From NCBI RefSeq assembly GCF_030823375.1, contig NZ_JAUSXB010000001.1:1054001-1118000 (forward strand): a DNA stretch of 64,000 bases, given 5' to 3'. Made by a program: the position numbers and the translations under genes. Below, piece by piece: positions 1 to 7,475 of the stretch. Each line of letters begins with the position of its first letter. Positions within the stretch are counted from its first letter, which is position 1. Source of the stretch: Pseudarthrobacter siccitolerans (lineage in GTDB: Bacteria > Actinomycetota > Actinomycetes > Actinomycetales > Micrococcaceae). Under the pieces are notes generated by a model, which was not told the origin of the DNA, did not search any database, and saw only the letters and a program-made list of their open reading frames with translations.

Positions 1-23
1 AGCCGGGCGCGAAAGCGAGCCAT
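1..23 (-). CDS. Possible 5' end of a further Tad-locus gene (partial)
   Basis: An ATG on the minus strand at 23 begins MARFRAR and runs off the left edge. It lies 8 bases after the TadE stop codon, with a GAGG-like ribosome binding site overlapping the end of tadE. In Tad operons a second TadE/TadG-like pseudopilin gene commonly follows tadE, so that is the likely identity, but only seven residues are visible and nothing in them proves it. Confidence 0.35.
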
Positions 24-30
24 TACTGCC

Positions 31-495
31 TCATGGCTGCATCGCTGCATGGCCCTTCACCTCCAGCATGTCGCGGGGACCGATGAGTCCGATCACGGGC
101 ATGGGCGCCCTGACAGTTACCTCCAGAGTCCGCAGGCCCTGGTATGTCACCTCGCTGGTGCTGACCTGTTCAGCGAAGCCCGCGTTCAAGGCGGTTTGGA
201 TCAGGCTGCGGGTACGATCCCGGGCGTCGGCTGCATCACGGTCGGCGAGTGTTCCGTAACGTGCACCGGATGCTGCCGCATCAATCAACGTATTCCTTAC
301 ATGCAGCACCAGTGTCAGCTGGATGATCGCGAGGAAAAACACGGTCAGCAGGCTGCCTACGAGGACAAAGTCCACTACAGCCGAGCCCCTTTCATGGTGC
401 CGGGCTTCTGGGACTGCGTCTTCGCCCCGGGCCGGCCTTTTCTCTCCCCTGTCCAGAACGCGGTCAGTGTTCGCTCCGCGGGTGCACCGCGCCAC
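31..495 (-). CDS. TadE-like pilus assembly pseudopilin
   Basis: This 154-residue protein has a basic, soluble N-terminus (about residues 1-35). It is followed by ERGSAVVDFVLVGSLLTVFF, the TadE signature: a conserved Glu and small residues leading into a single hydrophobic helix (about 38-62). The rest is a short extracytoplasmic domain. TadE proteins are minor pseudopilins that help assemble Flp/Tad pili. The gene follows the pilin-like gene by 3 bases and would be the fifth gene of the minus-strand operon. The start is a GTG at 495; no in-frame ATG lies before the transmembrane segment, so the exact start is uncertain. The family assignment is firm; the role in this organism is inferred from the neighbours. 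Confidence 0.82.
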   Translation of the reverse strand: MARCTRGANTDRVLDRGEKRPARGEDAVPEARHHERGSAVVDFVLVGSLLTVFFLAIIQLTLVLHVRNTLIDAAASGARYGTLADRDAADARDRTRSLIQTALNAGFAEQVSTSEVTYQGLRTLEVTVRAPMPVIGLIGPRDMLEVKGHAAMQP

Positions 496-498
496 CGG

Positions 499-795
499 CT
501 AACTTCCGACCTTGTCCATCGCTTGGTTGAACATGGCTTCCAGCGCAGGACCGGCCAGTGCCAGCAGCGCTGCAACCAGAACTGCCGACATCAGCGTGAT
601 CATCACCCAGCCAGGAACGTCGCCCCGCTCAGGATCATCGACCGCTCTGGCCCTGAAACCTGCGCCGACGAGGCGCCGGTCCTGGCTCCTTTCCCGCCCA
701 GCTCTCCTACTGTTGCCGACACCCACTCCTGGAAGCAGCACTGCCACGAGTGACAGGAACAGCACCATGCAGCGAATCCCCATTTTCTCCATCAT
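499..795 (-). CDS. Small Flp/pilin-like membrane protein of the Tad locus
   Basis: This 98-residue protein has two hydrophobic stretches: about residues 10-27 (MVLFLSLVAVLLPGVGVG, signal-like) and about 62-85 (PGWVMITLMSAVLVAALLAL). The second follows an acidic/basic linker ending ERGDVPGW. A short charged segment before one strong helix near the C-terminus is typical of small Tad-locus proteins of actinobacteria that occupy the pilin position. The gene lies 61 bases downstream of tadC and 3 bases upstream of tadE, so it is in the operon. It could be the major Flp pilin or a second TadE-like protein. It lacks an obvious Flp-type G/EF processing site that I can defend. Several Met codons make the start uncertain (795 or shortly downstream). 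Confidence 0.6.
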   Translation of the reverse strand: MMEKMGIRCMVLFLSLVAVLLPGVGVGNSRRAGRERSQDRRLVGAGFRARAVDDPERGDVPGWVMITLMSAVLVAALLALAGPALEAMFNQAMDKVGS

Positions 796-856
796 TTCCG
801 TCCTATTCCTGCTTCTGTTTCCACCGTTGGTTGTGCGTCCATGCTTATCTCTGCCC

Positions 857-1798
857 TCAGAAACCGAGGTTTATCGCGGCGATACCGGGAAAAACGGCAA
901 AGACCACGGTCAAGGGCAGCACTCCAAATACGAGCGGGATCATCATGGCAATTTCTTTCTTTCCCGCTGACTCCATCAGGTCGCGCTTTGCGGCATCCCG
1001 GACGTCCTGGGCCTGCGCACGGAGCACGTCAGCTAACGGTGTGCCTCGCTCAACGGCCACCACGATGCCGTCCACGAACCGAACGAGAGGTGCGAGCTCT
1101 GTCCGCGCAGAGAACTCCTGGAGGGCCTGGACCAGGGGTTTGCCCGCCCTCGTTTCTGCAAGGATCGTCGAGAACTCCTTCGTGAGTTCACCCTTGGCGC
1201 TGCGGCAGACCCGGCCCAGAGCACCAGTAGCGCTCTCCCCTGCACTCACTGCAAGCGCCATAAGTTCGGCAAGGCCGGGGAACTCCGCCATCATCCTCGA
1301 TTCCCTGCGCCGGATCTGAGCGCCGAGCCAGTAGTCGCGGAACATAAAGCCACCGATGGCGCTGCCCAGGACGGCCGCTACTGATAGCAACGGGTTGAAC
1401 CTGCCGAAGGCGGCACCAAGAATAATGAAGGCGATCGAGACTCCGATCCCAACAGCCGCCCATAAGAGTTGTTCTGCCCTGAAATCGACCGGAGATTTGT
1501 TGATGCCCGCCTGCGCGAGTCTTCTGTGCGTAGCTTTGGACACGGGGTTTAGTCTGCCCAAGGCTGCCAGCCCGTCTCGTAAAAAGGGGCGAAGAATCCG
1601 TTCCAAGGAACCGAATGGCGTTACGTTTTGCTCCCCGGCGCGCAGCAACCTTGATTCAAGGTTCTGCGCTTTCAGCTGCGGCTCGATGCGTTGGGAAAGC
1701 GTGACGGCACGAATAAAGGGAGAGTGGAAAATGATGAGCCACAGTCCGATGCCCATCAGCAGCCCGCACACAACAGCGGATGGTGGAATCTCCGTCAC
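857..1798 (-). CDS. tadC: TadC-like type II secretion F-domain membrane protein
   Basis: This 313-residue inner-membrane platform protein of a Tad pilus has an N-terminal helix (about residues 7-27), a cytoplasmic region, a paired helix block (about 110-160), a T2SSF core with EFPGLAELMALAVSAGES, and a C-terminal helix ending PLTVVFAVFPGIAAINLGF. TadC works with TadB under the TadA ATPase to extrude pilin. The start is a GTG at 1798, chosen because it overlaps the tadB stop as GTGA (1795-1798), the classic translational coupling. The longer open frame upstream would run inside tadB and gives an unrelated, low-complexity extension. Confidence 0.87.
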   Translation of the reverse strand: MTEIPPSAVVCGLLMGIGLWLIIFHSPFIRAVTLSQRIEPQLKAQNLESRLLRAGEQNVTPFGSLERILRPFLRDGLAALGRLNPVSKATHRRLAQAGINKSPVDFRAEQLLWAAVGIGVSIAFIILGAAFGRFNPLLSVAAVLGSAIGGFMFRDYWLGAQIRRRESRMMAEFPGLAELMALAVSAGESATGALGRVCRSAKGELTKEFSTILAETRAGKPLVQALQEFSARTELAPLVRFVDGIVVAVERGTPLADVLRAQAQDVRDAAKRDLMESAGKKEIAMMIPLVFGVLPLTVVFAVFPGIAAINLGF

Positions 1799-2652
1799 CT
1801 GAGCACCCTTTCGTCCTGCGGAAGTGCACCTATCCGGAGCATGATGGAGTAGCAGACCAGGGAAACGATCAGGCCGCCAAGCAGAACGCCGGCCCCCACT
1901 GGCGTGTTGTAGGCCTGCACGGCTTCCGGTCTCGTGGCCAACAGCATCATCACGATCCACGGCGCAGCCACGGCGAGCCTTGCAGCATTGATGGTCCAGG
2001 ACTGACGCGCCTCCAGCTCGCTGCGCGTACGCGCATTTTCGCGGAGAAATTCGGCCAGCGTCCCGAGGAGCTTGCCAAGGTCTGAACCGCCCACTTCCCT
2101 GGTCAGGCGGAGGGCTTCTACGATCCTGTCCGCGACCGGGTCAGCGAGCCGGTGCTTGAGCTGGTTGAGCGATGCTTCGAATTGCCCGCCTGCCCGGTAG
2201 TCGGCACCGAAATCACGGAATAGGTGCCGGAGTTCTTCGGGCCCCTTGTCACCCAGTTGGATGAGGGCCTCCGGAAGCGGCAACCCGGCCCGGATGGCTG
2301 AACGCAGGTGGTCAACGACGTCCGGCCAGAGAGTCCGCAGCAAGGCGCTCCTCCTTTTTGCCCTCCAACGCAGGACGGTGATCGGCAGCCAGGCACCGAA
2401 CAGTCCGAAACAACACGAGATCGGCCAGGAGCGGGTTGCCGCGAAGAACACCAGGGCGACGAAAAGTCCGAGGCCAATACAGGTGCCGAACAGGCCGCCC
2501 GCGGACACTTTCTCGACGCCGGCCCCGGCAAGGAGGTCGGCGAGGCGACTTGTCCTTTCCCTAGGAGCTGCCCGCTTCGGCGACTCCCAGAAGGACCACC
2601 AGATAAGGAAAAAACCGGCGCCTGCCGTTACTCCAAGGAGAGCTGACATCAT
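1795..2652 (-). CDS. tadB: TadB-like type II secretion F-domain membrane protein
   Basis: This 285-residue polytopic protein begins with a hydrophobic helix (about residues 3-23), has a paired helix block (about 60-100), and carries a T2SSF domain with RSAIRAGLPLPEALIQLGD followed by a GSDLGKLLGTLAEFLREN segment. Two C-terminal helices follow (about 222-240 and 250-270). TadB is the partner of TadC in the inner-membrane platform of Flp/Tad pili. The ATG at 2652 overlaps the tadA stop as ATGA (2649-2652), and its own stop overlaps tadC, so tadA-tadB-tadC are translationally coupled. Length and order match actinobacterial Tad loci. Confidence 0.87.
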   Translation of the reverse strand: MMSALLGVTAGAGFFLIWWSFWESPKRAAPRERTSRLADLLAGAGVEKVSAGGLFGTCIGLGLFVALVFFAATRSWPISCCFGLFGAWLPITVLRWRAKRRSALLRTLWPDVVDHLRSAIRAGLPLPEALIQLGDKGPEELRHLFRDFGADYRAGGQFEASLNQLKHRLADPVADRIVEALRLTREVGGSDLGKLLGTLAEFLRENARTRSELEARQSWTINAARLAVAAPWIVMMLLATRPEAVQAYNTPVGAGVLLGGLIVSLVCYSIMLRIGALPQDERVLR

Positions 2653-3872
2653 CGCGGATCCAGCAGCGCGGCGACGTCATATCCTGCCCTGGAGAACTTT
2701 TCCTGCGCAGGCATGGAGTTGGCGCGTGGTTGCAGCGCGCCTTCCACCATGGTGAACACGGGAGAGGATTCGATGATGCCGTTTTCCACGCGGCGGCCCA
2801 GCGACAGGACTTCTGTTACTTCCCGTCGTCCATCCGCTCTGCGGCTGCAATGCACCACCAGGTCAATGCAGGACGCGACGGTGGGTACAACAAAGGCCGA
2901 CGATATGTTCTCGCCTGCCAGCAGTGGAAGCGTGCAGATCTTCGTGACGGCGTCATGGGCAGAGTTTGCGTGAACGGTGCACATCCCTGGTAGGCCCGAA
3001 TTCAAAGCAATCAACATGTCAAGGCTCTCGGCTTCCCGGACTTCACCCACCACCAACCGGTCAGGGCGCATTCGGAGGGCTTCCTTGACCAGCCGTCGGA
3101 GCGGGATTTCGCCCTCGCCTTCGAGGTTTGGTTGGCGGCATTGCAGACCGACGACGTCCCTCAAGGGAAACTGCAACTCGAAAATCTCTTCGACAGTGAT
3201 GACGCGTTCCCGGCTCCCGATGCTGGCTGCAAGGCAGTTCAGCATCGTTGTTTTGCCCGCCTGCGTCGCTCCCGAGACAAGAATGTTGAGCCCGCTGGAA
3301 ACCGCCGCACCCAGGAAGCGGGCCGACTGGGGCGTCAGGGTGCCTAGGTCAACCAGGTGCTCGAGCCTGCTCGCTTTGACAACGAACTTCCTGATGTTGA
3401 CTGCCCAGTGCCTACGGGTCACGTCCGGGATGACCACGTGGAGCCTTGAGCCGTCGGGCAGGGCTGCATCCACGAAGGGCGACGACATGTCCAGCCGGCG
3501 GCCTGAGCTCTTGAGCATCCGCTCCACCAAATCCCGGACCTGCTGCTCGGTCAGGCTTAGTGAGGTTAATTCGGATTCGCCGTTCCTGGCGACATAGATT
3601 TCGTTGGGCGCGTTGATCCACACCTCTTCGATGGTCGTGTCGTCCAGCAGTGGCTGCAGCACGCCGAAGCCGGCAACCGCATCGAAGAGGAACCTGCGTG
3701 CGGCATCCAGGGGTCCGATGGGAGGAAGCGGCCCCATCAGGGCACGTTCGTCGTAATCGGTTACCGCTGCCTCCACCAGGCGGCGGACCTCCCCGACCTG
3801 GTGCAACGGATCAAGCCCCCGGCGTCGGATCAGCTCGCGGACTTCGTCCTCGACAATTGCCAGCGCGTCCAT
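2649..3872 (-). CDS. tadA: TadA/CpaF-type secretion ATPase of a Tad pilus
   Basis: This 407-residue GspE/VirB11-family hexameric ATPase would power Tad pilus assembly. Counting from the TTG four codons upstream, the Walker A motif GATQAGKT sits at about 205-212 and the Walker B/Asp-box region RPDRLVVGEVRE at about 274-285. The His box CTVHANSAHDAV is at about 302-313. The N-terminal CpaF-type domain includes EEVWINAPNEIYVARNGE. The ATG at 3872 is preferred over the TTG at 3884 because GGGGGA lies four bases before it. This is the first gene of the tadA-B-C-pilin-E operon. CpaB- and CpaE-type partners are not adjacent but occur at 47.4-49.4 kb. Confidence 0.92.
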   Translation of the reverse strand: MDALAIVEDEVRELIRRRGLDPLHQVGEVRRLVEAAVTDYDERALMGPLPPIGPLDAARRFLFDAVAGFGVLQPLLDDTTIEEVWINAPNEIYVARNGESELTSLSLTEQQVRDLVERMLKSSGRRLDMSSPFVDAALPDGSRLHVVIPDVTRRHWAVNIRKFVVKASRLEHLVDLGTLTPQSARFLGAAVSSGLNILVSGATQAGKTTMLNCLAASIGSRERVITVEEIFELQFPLRDVVGLQCRQPNLEGEGEIPLRRLVKEALRMRPDRLVVGEVREAESLDMLIALNSGLPGMCTVHANSAHDAVTKICTLPLLAGENISSAFVVPTVASCIDLVVHCSRRADGRREVTEVLSLGRRVENGIIESSPVFTMVEGALQPRANSMPAQEKFSRAGYDVAALLDPR

Positions 3873-4098
3873 GTGTTCCCCCAATACAACTGCCGCCCCC
3901 GGCGGAGGCAGTGCAACTGGCTAAAGCCTAAGGAGCCGGAAGCAGGGCAACAAGTCCAGTACGTGAAGCTGTGGACAAATTCTCTGTCCCCAAGTTTTAG
4001 TGCGCTTTGAATGAATAAGGCGATTGCTGACGCTCTGATTTGCCGCCGTCATTCACGGTTTCACCAATCGGCCTGAACCAAAGGGGACGCGCTCGCCT

Positions 4099-4298
4099 TT
4101 ACGGGACCCTTCGTATATAAACATGGTCGGTTCGTTTGTTCCGGTCGGGGCGGCGACGGCCGGCGGCGAGTAGGCGTCTGAGTCTGTAGTTTGGGAAGTT
4201 GCGGAATCCGCGGGCGATTCTGCGGGTGGCTTTCGATGACTCCATTGATGGCTTCTGTGGGGCCGTTGGAGGTTCTCTTGACAAGACGGGAAAAATAC
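4099..4298 (-). pseudogene. C-terminal remnant of an ISL3-family transposase
   Basis: Reading the minus strand across two frames gives SNGPTEAINGVIES followed by TRRIARGFRNFPNYRLRRLL. This is the conserved C-terminus of an ISL3 transposase of the type that carries a D/E...TEAINGxIExxRRIARGFRN tail. A frameshift near 4215 separates the two parts, and nothing upstream of the tail is preserved. The same tail occurs in the longer dead copy at 27.9-29.1 kb, with clear nucleotide similarity (shared GGGCGATTCTGCGGGT and TCGATGACTCC). It lies next to the intact ISL3 element but belongs to a different ISL3 subtype. Confidence 0.75.
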
Positions 4299-4628
4299 GG
4301 AAGAAGAACCAACATCAATGTGGCTCACTTTTCAGCCCAAGCCGTACGGCCCCATCTTCCTCGTACCGCGCAGCGAACGTCCCTCAAAAGCACCACCTAC
4401 AGTCATGTGTTGCGACGCTGACGAAAAAGCTCTGTTCCCCGCGAGGGTGTCTCGTGGCCCGACAAGTAAGTTGGTTTGGACCTTGAAGGTGTTCGACGAT
4501 CTGAACACGCACGCCGTTCCTGACGGAAAGTCTTCTCGGAGCAAGCCATCGGTTGTCTCCGTGGAACCGCACTGTCAGGGGCGGGCGGGACAGAGGTACA
4601 GCGCGAGTTCCTGTGTCCAACTACAGAA
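4299..4628. other. Unassigned stretch between a dead ISL3 tail and an intact ISL3 element
   Basis: There is no recognisable gene here. Short open frames exist on both strands, but none has a convincing ribosome binding site, codon pattern or known motif. The stretch is bounded on one side by an abruptly ended transposase remnant and on the other by the left terminal repeat of the intact element, so it is probably a scar of earlier insertions and deletions. Confidence 0.5.
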
Positions 4629-4676
4629 GGCTCTCCGTGGTTGATGGTGAAACAGGTTCCGTGTCTTGAAAGCTGA

Positions 4677-4742
4677 AGGGCTCGTAGCCCTGCTGTGATG
4701 GATGTTCTCTACGCATTCATCAAGAGTCAGGAGCTACGAGCC
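4677..4742 (+). promoter_or_regulatory. Competing hairpins around the ISL3 transposase start codon
   Basis: AGGGCT-CGT-AGCCCT (4677-4691) can fold into a short stem just before the start codon. The same sequence core, GGCTCGTAGC (4679-4688), is the exact complement of GCTACGAGCC (4733-4742), 34-43 bases inside the gene. The second pairing would enclose the start codon and ribosome binding site. The two folds are mutually exclusive. Fold-back inhibition of transposase translation is known for other insertion sequences such as IS10 and IS50; that it operates here is inference from base pairing only. Confidence 0.4.
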
Positions 4743-6032
4743 TTGATCGAGCCTACTTCCCCGCGCCCCGATGCTGCCACCGCCATTTTCAACCTGCCCG
4801 ACTACCGCGTCACCGACACTCAGGTTCTCGCCTTCGGGCAGCGACGGATCCACGTGGTGGCCACTGCCGAGGCCGGCTGCCCGTCGTGCGGCGTGGTCAG
4901 CAGCCGCGTGCATTCCCGCCGGTCACAACGCCTGCGCGACATCCCTGTCGCCGGGCCGGTCGAAGTGGTCTGGTCCAAGCGGAGATTCTTCTGCGATGAG
5001 TATCTGTGCACGCGGCAGACGTTCGCGGAGGAGACCGCCCAGGTTCCGCGCCGGGCACGGTCCACCCGCCCGCTCCGCGACGCCCTCGTGGGCGCTGTCA
5101 TCGGTTCCGGACGGGCCGCCGCCGAGGCCGCCGCTTCGTTCGGTGTCTCATGGTGGCTAGTCCAGCGGGCTTTGGATTCCGCGGCGCTAACGCTGCCCAA
5201 TATTGATGCCCTGGCACCCCGGATGCTCGGCATCGACGAACACCGCTACCGGTCCGTGCGGTTCTTCCGCGACCCCGACACCAAGGCCTGGAAACGCTAC
5301 GAACCCTGGATGACCACCATCGTCGACCTCGACACCGGACAAGTTCTCGGGATCGTGGACGGCCGCGACAGTGAGGGCGTCGGAGAATGGCTCTTCGCCC
5401 GTCCGCTCGAGTGGCGCCTGGGCGTGCAGGTTGTCGCGATCGACCCGTCCGCGGCGTTCCGCAAGGCCCTGCGGATGTGGCTGCCGCGGACCGCTGTTTC
5501 GATCGACGCGTTTCACCTCGTCAAGCTGGGCAACGACATGCTCACCGAAGTCCGGCAACGCCTCACGCAGCAGGTCCATGGCCGGCGGGGACTCTCCATC
5601 GACCCGGTCTGGGCCAACCGGCGGCTGCTCCTGCGGGCCGGGGAGACCCTCTCGGAGCAGGCCCGGGACAGGCTCAGTACCGTGTTCGCCACCGACGATG
5701 CCACCGGGAAGCTGCAGGCCGCCTGGCTGGTCAAAGAGCAGCTCCGGACTCTGCTCGCCACCGGATCCCTCGCCGACGCAGCCACTGCGAAAGAACGCCT
5801 GCACGCTCTGGTCGAGCAAGCCGCCCAGCCGGAAACGAACCGTCTCTGGCGGACGGTCTGCAGGTGGTGGAAGGAGATTGAGGTCCTCATTGTCACCGGC
5901 GCGACAACGGCGAAAGTGGAAGCTAACAACACCGCGATCAAGCACATCAAACGGACAGGCCGGGGATTCACCAACGCCCGGAACTACAAAACGCGTATCC
6001 TGTTGCGCAGTGCCGCCAGAACAGCGGCATGA
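4695..6032 (+). CDS. ISL3-family transposase
   Basis: This 445-residue transposase appears full length and uninterrupted. An N-terminal zinc-ribbon-like region has C-x2-C spacing (AEAGCPSCGVVSSRVHSRR, about 57-75) and further Cys residues near 100-105. A helix-turn-helix-like region follows (about 125-165). The DDE core includes MLGIDEHRYRS (first Asp), VVAIDPSAAF and SIDAFHLVKLGNDM (second region), and VEANNTAIKHIKRTGRGFTN near the C-terminus (final Glu). It catalyses cut-and-paste transposition of the enclosing element. Start candidates are the GTG at 4695 and the ATG at 4698. It differs clearly from the two dead ISL3 copies in the window, so it is a separate ISL3 lineage. Confidence 0.93.
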   Translation: MMDVLYAFIKSQELRALIEPTSPRPDAATAIFNLPDYRVTDTQVLAFGQRRIHVVATAEAGCPSCGVVSSRVHSRRSQRLRDIPVAGPVEVVWSKRRFFCDEYLCTRQTFAEETAQVPRRARSTRPLRDALVGAVIGSGRAAAEAAASFGVSWWLVQRALDSAALTLPNIDALAPRMLGIDEHRYRSVRFFRDPDTKAWKRYEPWMTTIVDLDTGQVLGIVDGRDSEGVGEWLFARPLEWRLGVQVVAIDPSAAFRKALRMWLPRTAVSIDAFHLVKLGNDMLTEVRQRLTQQVHGRRGLSIDPVWANRRLLLRAGETLSEQARDRLSTVFATDDATGKLQAAWLVKEQLRTLLATGSLADAATAKERLHALVEQAAQPETNRLWRTVCRWWKEIEVLIVTGATTAKVEANNTAIKHIKRTGRGFTNARNYKTRILLRSAARTAA

Positions 6033-6106
6033 ACGTCCATCACGGCAGAACATTCACCACGAACCGTGAAGAGCCCAGAATCTGGTCCTATTTGAACCCC
6101 GGACCT

Positions 6107-7261
6107 TCAGCGGAATACCGTCACGGTGGCCGCCGCGTCCGAGCGGTTATCCGGCCTATCCGCAGGATGCGAACCCGAGGTCAGACTTCGGAGCAGCCTT
6201 TTATTCAACCCTTTAGCAAAGCGGCGCTCGATCAGCCTATGGATCAGCCATGCCATGAGGATCGTGGTACCCGTGGCAACCGTTACCGACGGCCAAGTCC
6301 CTATCGTCGTGTGCAAGCTCTTGATGATCCACCATCCCCACATCTCGTGCACCAGGTACAACGGGTAGGTCAAGGATCCTGCAATGCTCATCCATCTCCA
6401 GCCGGAGTAGCGTAGGGACGTCGTTGTGATCAGAGATACAACGGCTACGAAGCTCAGGATCACCAACCACCCGACTCCAGGCGAGAGTTCTTGACCCGTA
6501 CTCTGCGACATGGCCGGCAAGAAAGTCGCCGCTGTTTGGTGGCAGCCCAGCACGACGTTTACGGCTACGGCCAGCCATCGGACGATGTCGTGCCCATGGG
6601 CGTGGATCAGGTAAAGGCCCATCCCCACAGCAAAAAGAGGCGAGTACTCAGGGATGAGCAGTGTCTTTAGAATCCCCGCGCCGGACTGGATGGACAGCAT
6701 TCCAAGGAAAGGCCAAAGGAAGATGAACGCAAGTAGTCTCCACTGGGTCATTCCGCGCCAGAGGAACAATGCAATGGTCACGTAGAACAGCAGCTCGATC
6801 CAGAGGGTCCAGAAGACACCGTCGAGGGAGCTGACGCCGATGGACTGCTGCAGCATCGTGAGGTTCACCAAGGCATCGGTCCAAGTGACCATGTTCATCT
6901 CGCTCGGGCTGATTACCAGCAGGAGAAGTGCCGCGAGGACGACGGCGGTCCAATAGGCGGGGAAGAGCCGCGAGAGTCTGGATGCGGTGAACTGTCCGAC
7001 TGATCGACCGTAGGCGGACATCAGGATAACGAATCCGCTGATAATGAAGAAGAGCTGTACACCGAGCGCCCCGTAAGCTGTTATTCCCGAGAGTCTAGGG
7101 AAGATTTCGTGTGAAGGAGCGCCCCAGAAAAGTTGGCCGAACACGGCTGTGTAGTGATAAGCAACAACGCCAAGAGCCGCTGCGAGACGAAGGCAGTCAA
7201 GAAGTAGCAGCCGTGGGCGTGCCAGCGCCGAGACAGAAGGTGAGGGCTGCGGTGAAGGCAT
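6107..7261 (-). CDS. Acyltransferase family 3 (OafA-like) membrane protein
   Basis: This 384-residue polytopic protein has about ten predicted membrane helices. It opens with RLLLLDCLRLAAALGVVAYHYTAVF, the acyltransferase-3 signature of an Arg-containing first helix and a conserved His in the next segment. Family members transfer acetyl or other acyl groups to sugars of surface polysaccharides, lipopolysaccharide or peptidoglycan at the membrane. Its position at the edge of a polysaccharide locus fits O-acetylation of that polymer; the substrate is unknown. The ATG at 7261 has AGGAAAG upstream. The gene ends 32 bp from the intact ISL3 element, which inserted just downstream of it. Confidence 0.85.
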   Translation of the reverse strand: MPSPQPSPSVSALARPRLLLLDCLRLAAALGVVAYHYTAVFGQLFWGAPSHEIFPRLSGITAYGALGVQLFFIISGFVILMSAYGRSVGQFTASRLSRLFPAYWTAVVLAALLLLVISPSEMNMVTWTDALVNLTMLQQSIGVSSLDGVFWTLWIELLFYVTIALFLWRGMTQWRLLAFIFLWPFLGMLSIQSGAGILKTLLIPEYSPLFAVGMGLYLIHAHGHDIVRWLAVAVNVVLGCHQTAATFLPAMSQSTGQELSPGVGWLVILSFVAVVSLITTTSLRYSGWRWMSIAGSLTYPLYLVHEMWGWWIIKSLHTTIGTWPSVTVATGTTILMAWLIHRLIERRFAKGLNKRLLRSLTSGSHPADRPDNRSDAAATVTVFR

Positions 7262-7387
7262 TTGGACTTCTTTCCTGAGGGCGTCAATCTGAAGTGCTGC
7301 CGCCTACCAGCCTGAACGTTTTCAATGAGCAGCCACCAGCTCCATCTCCCCCACGCCGGGAGCTGTGACATAATTCAGGGTTTTAGT

Positions 7388-7404
7388 AGTAGAGCAGCTC
7401 TACT
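7388..7404. promoter_or_regulatory. Perfect 8-1-8 inverted repeat upstream of the acyltransferase gene
   Basis: AGTAGAGC-A-GCTCTACT is an exact inverted repeat, located 127 bp before the acyltransferase start and 72 bp beyond the end of the glycosyltransferase gene. It is not followed by a T-run on either strand, so an operator is as likely as a terminator. No regulator can be assigned. Confidence 0.3.
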
Positions 7405-7475
7405 TACTTTGCTGACGATGAATTGAGGCTCGTATTGTCTACCAGAAGATGCTGGGGTTGGCGCGCCGTCAAAGC

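Larger units (their letters stand above)
4629..6075 (+). mobile_element. Intact ISL3-family insertion sequence
   Basis: The 1447-bp element is bounded by imperfect terminal inverted repeats of about 23 bp: 4629-4651 (begins GGCTCT, ends TGGTGAA) and 6053-6075 (its complement begins GGCTCTTC, ends TGGTGAA). About 18 of 23 positions match. The pentamer CAGAA lies immediately outside both ends (4624-4628 and 6076-6080). This could be a short target duplication, although ISL3 elements usually make 8 bp. The single intact transposase gene, with uninterrupted length and conserved repeats, suggests recent arrival and possible activity. Confidence 0.82.

Noticed and set aside
5187..6053. A 288-codon minus-strand open frame inside the ISL3 transposase
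   Set aside because: It is a shadow of the transposase reading frame; composition is Gly/Arg/Pro-rich and there is no domain.
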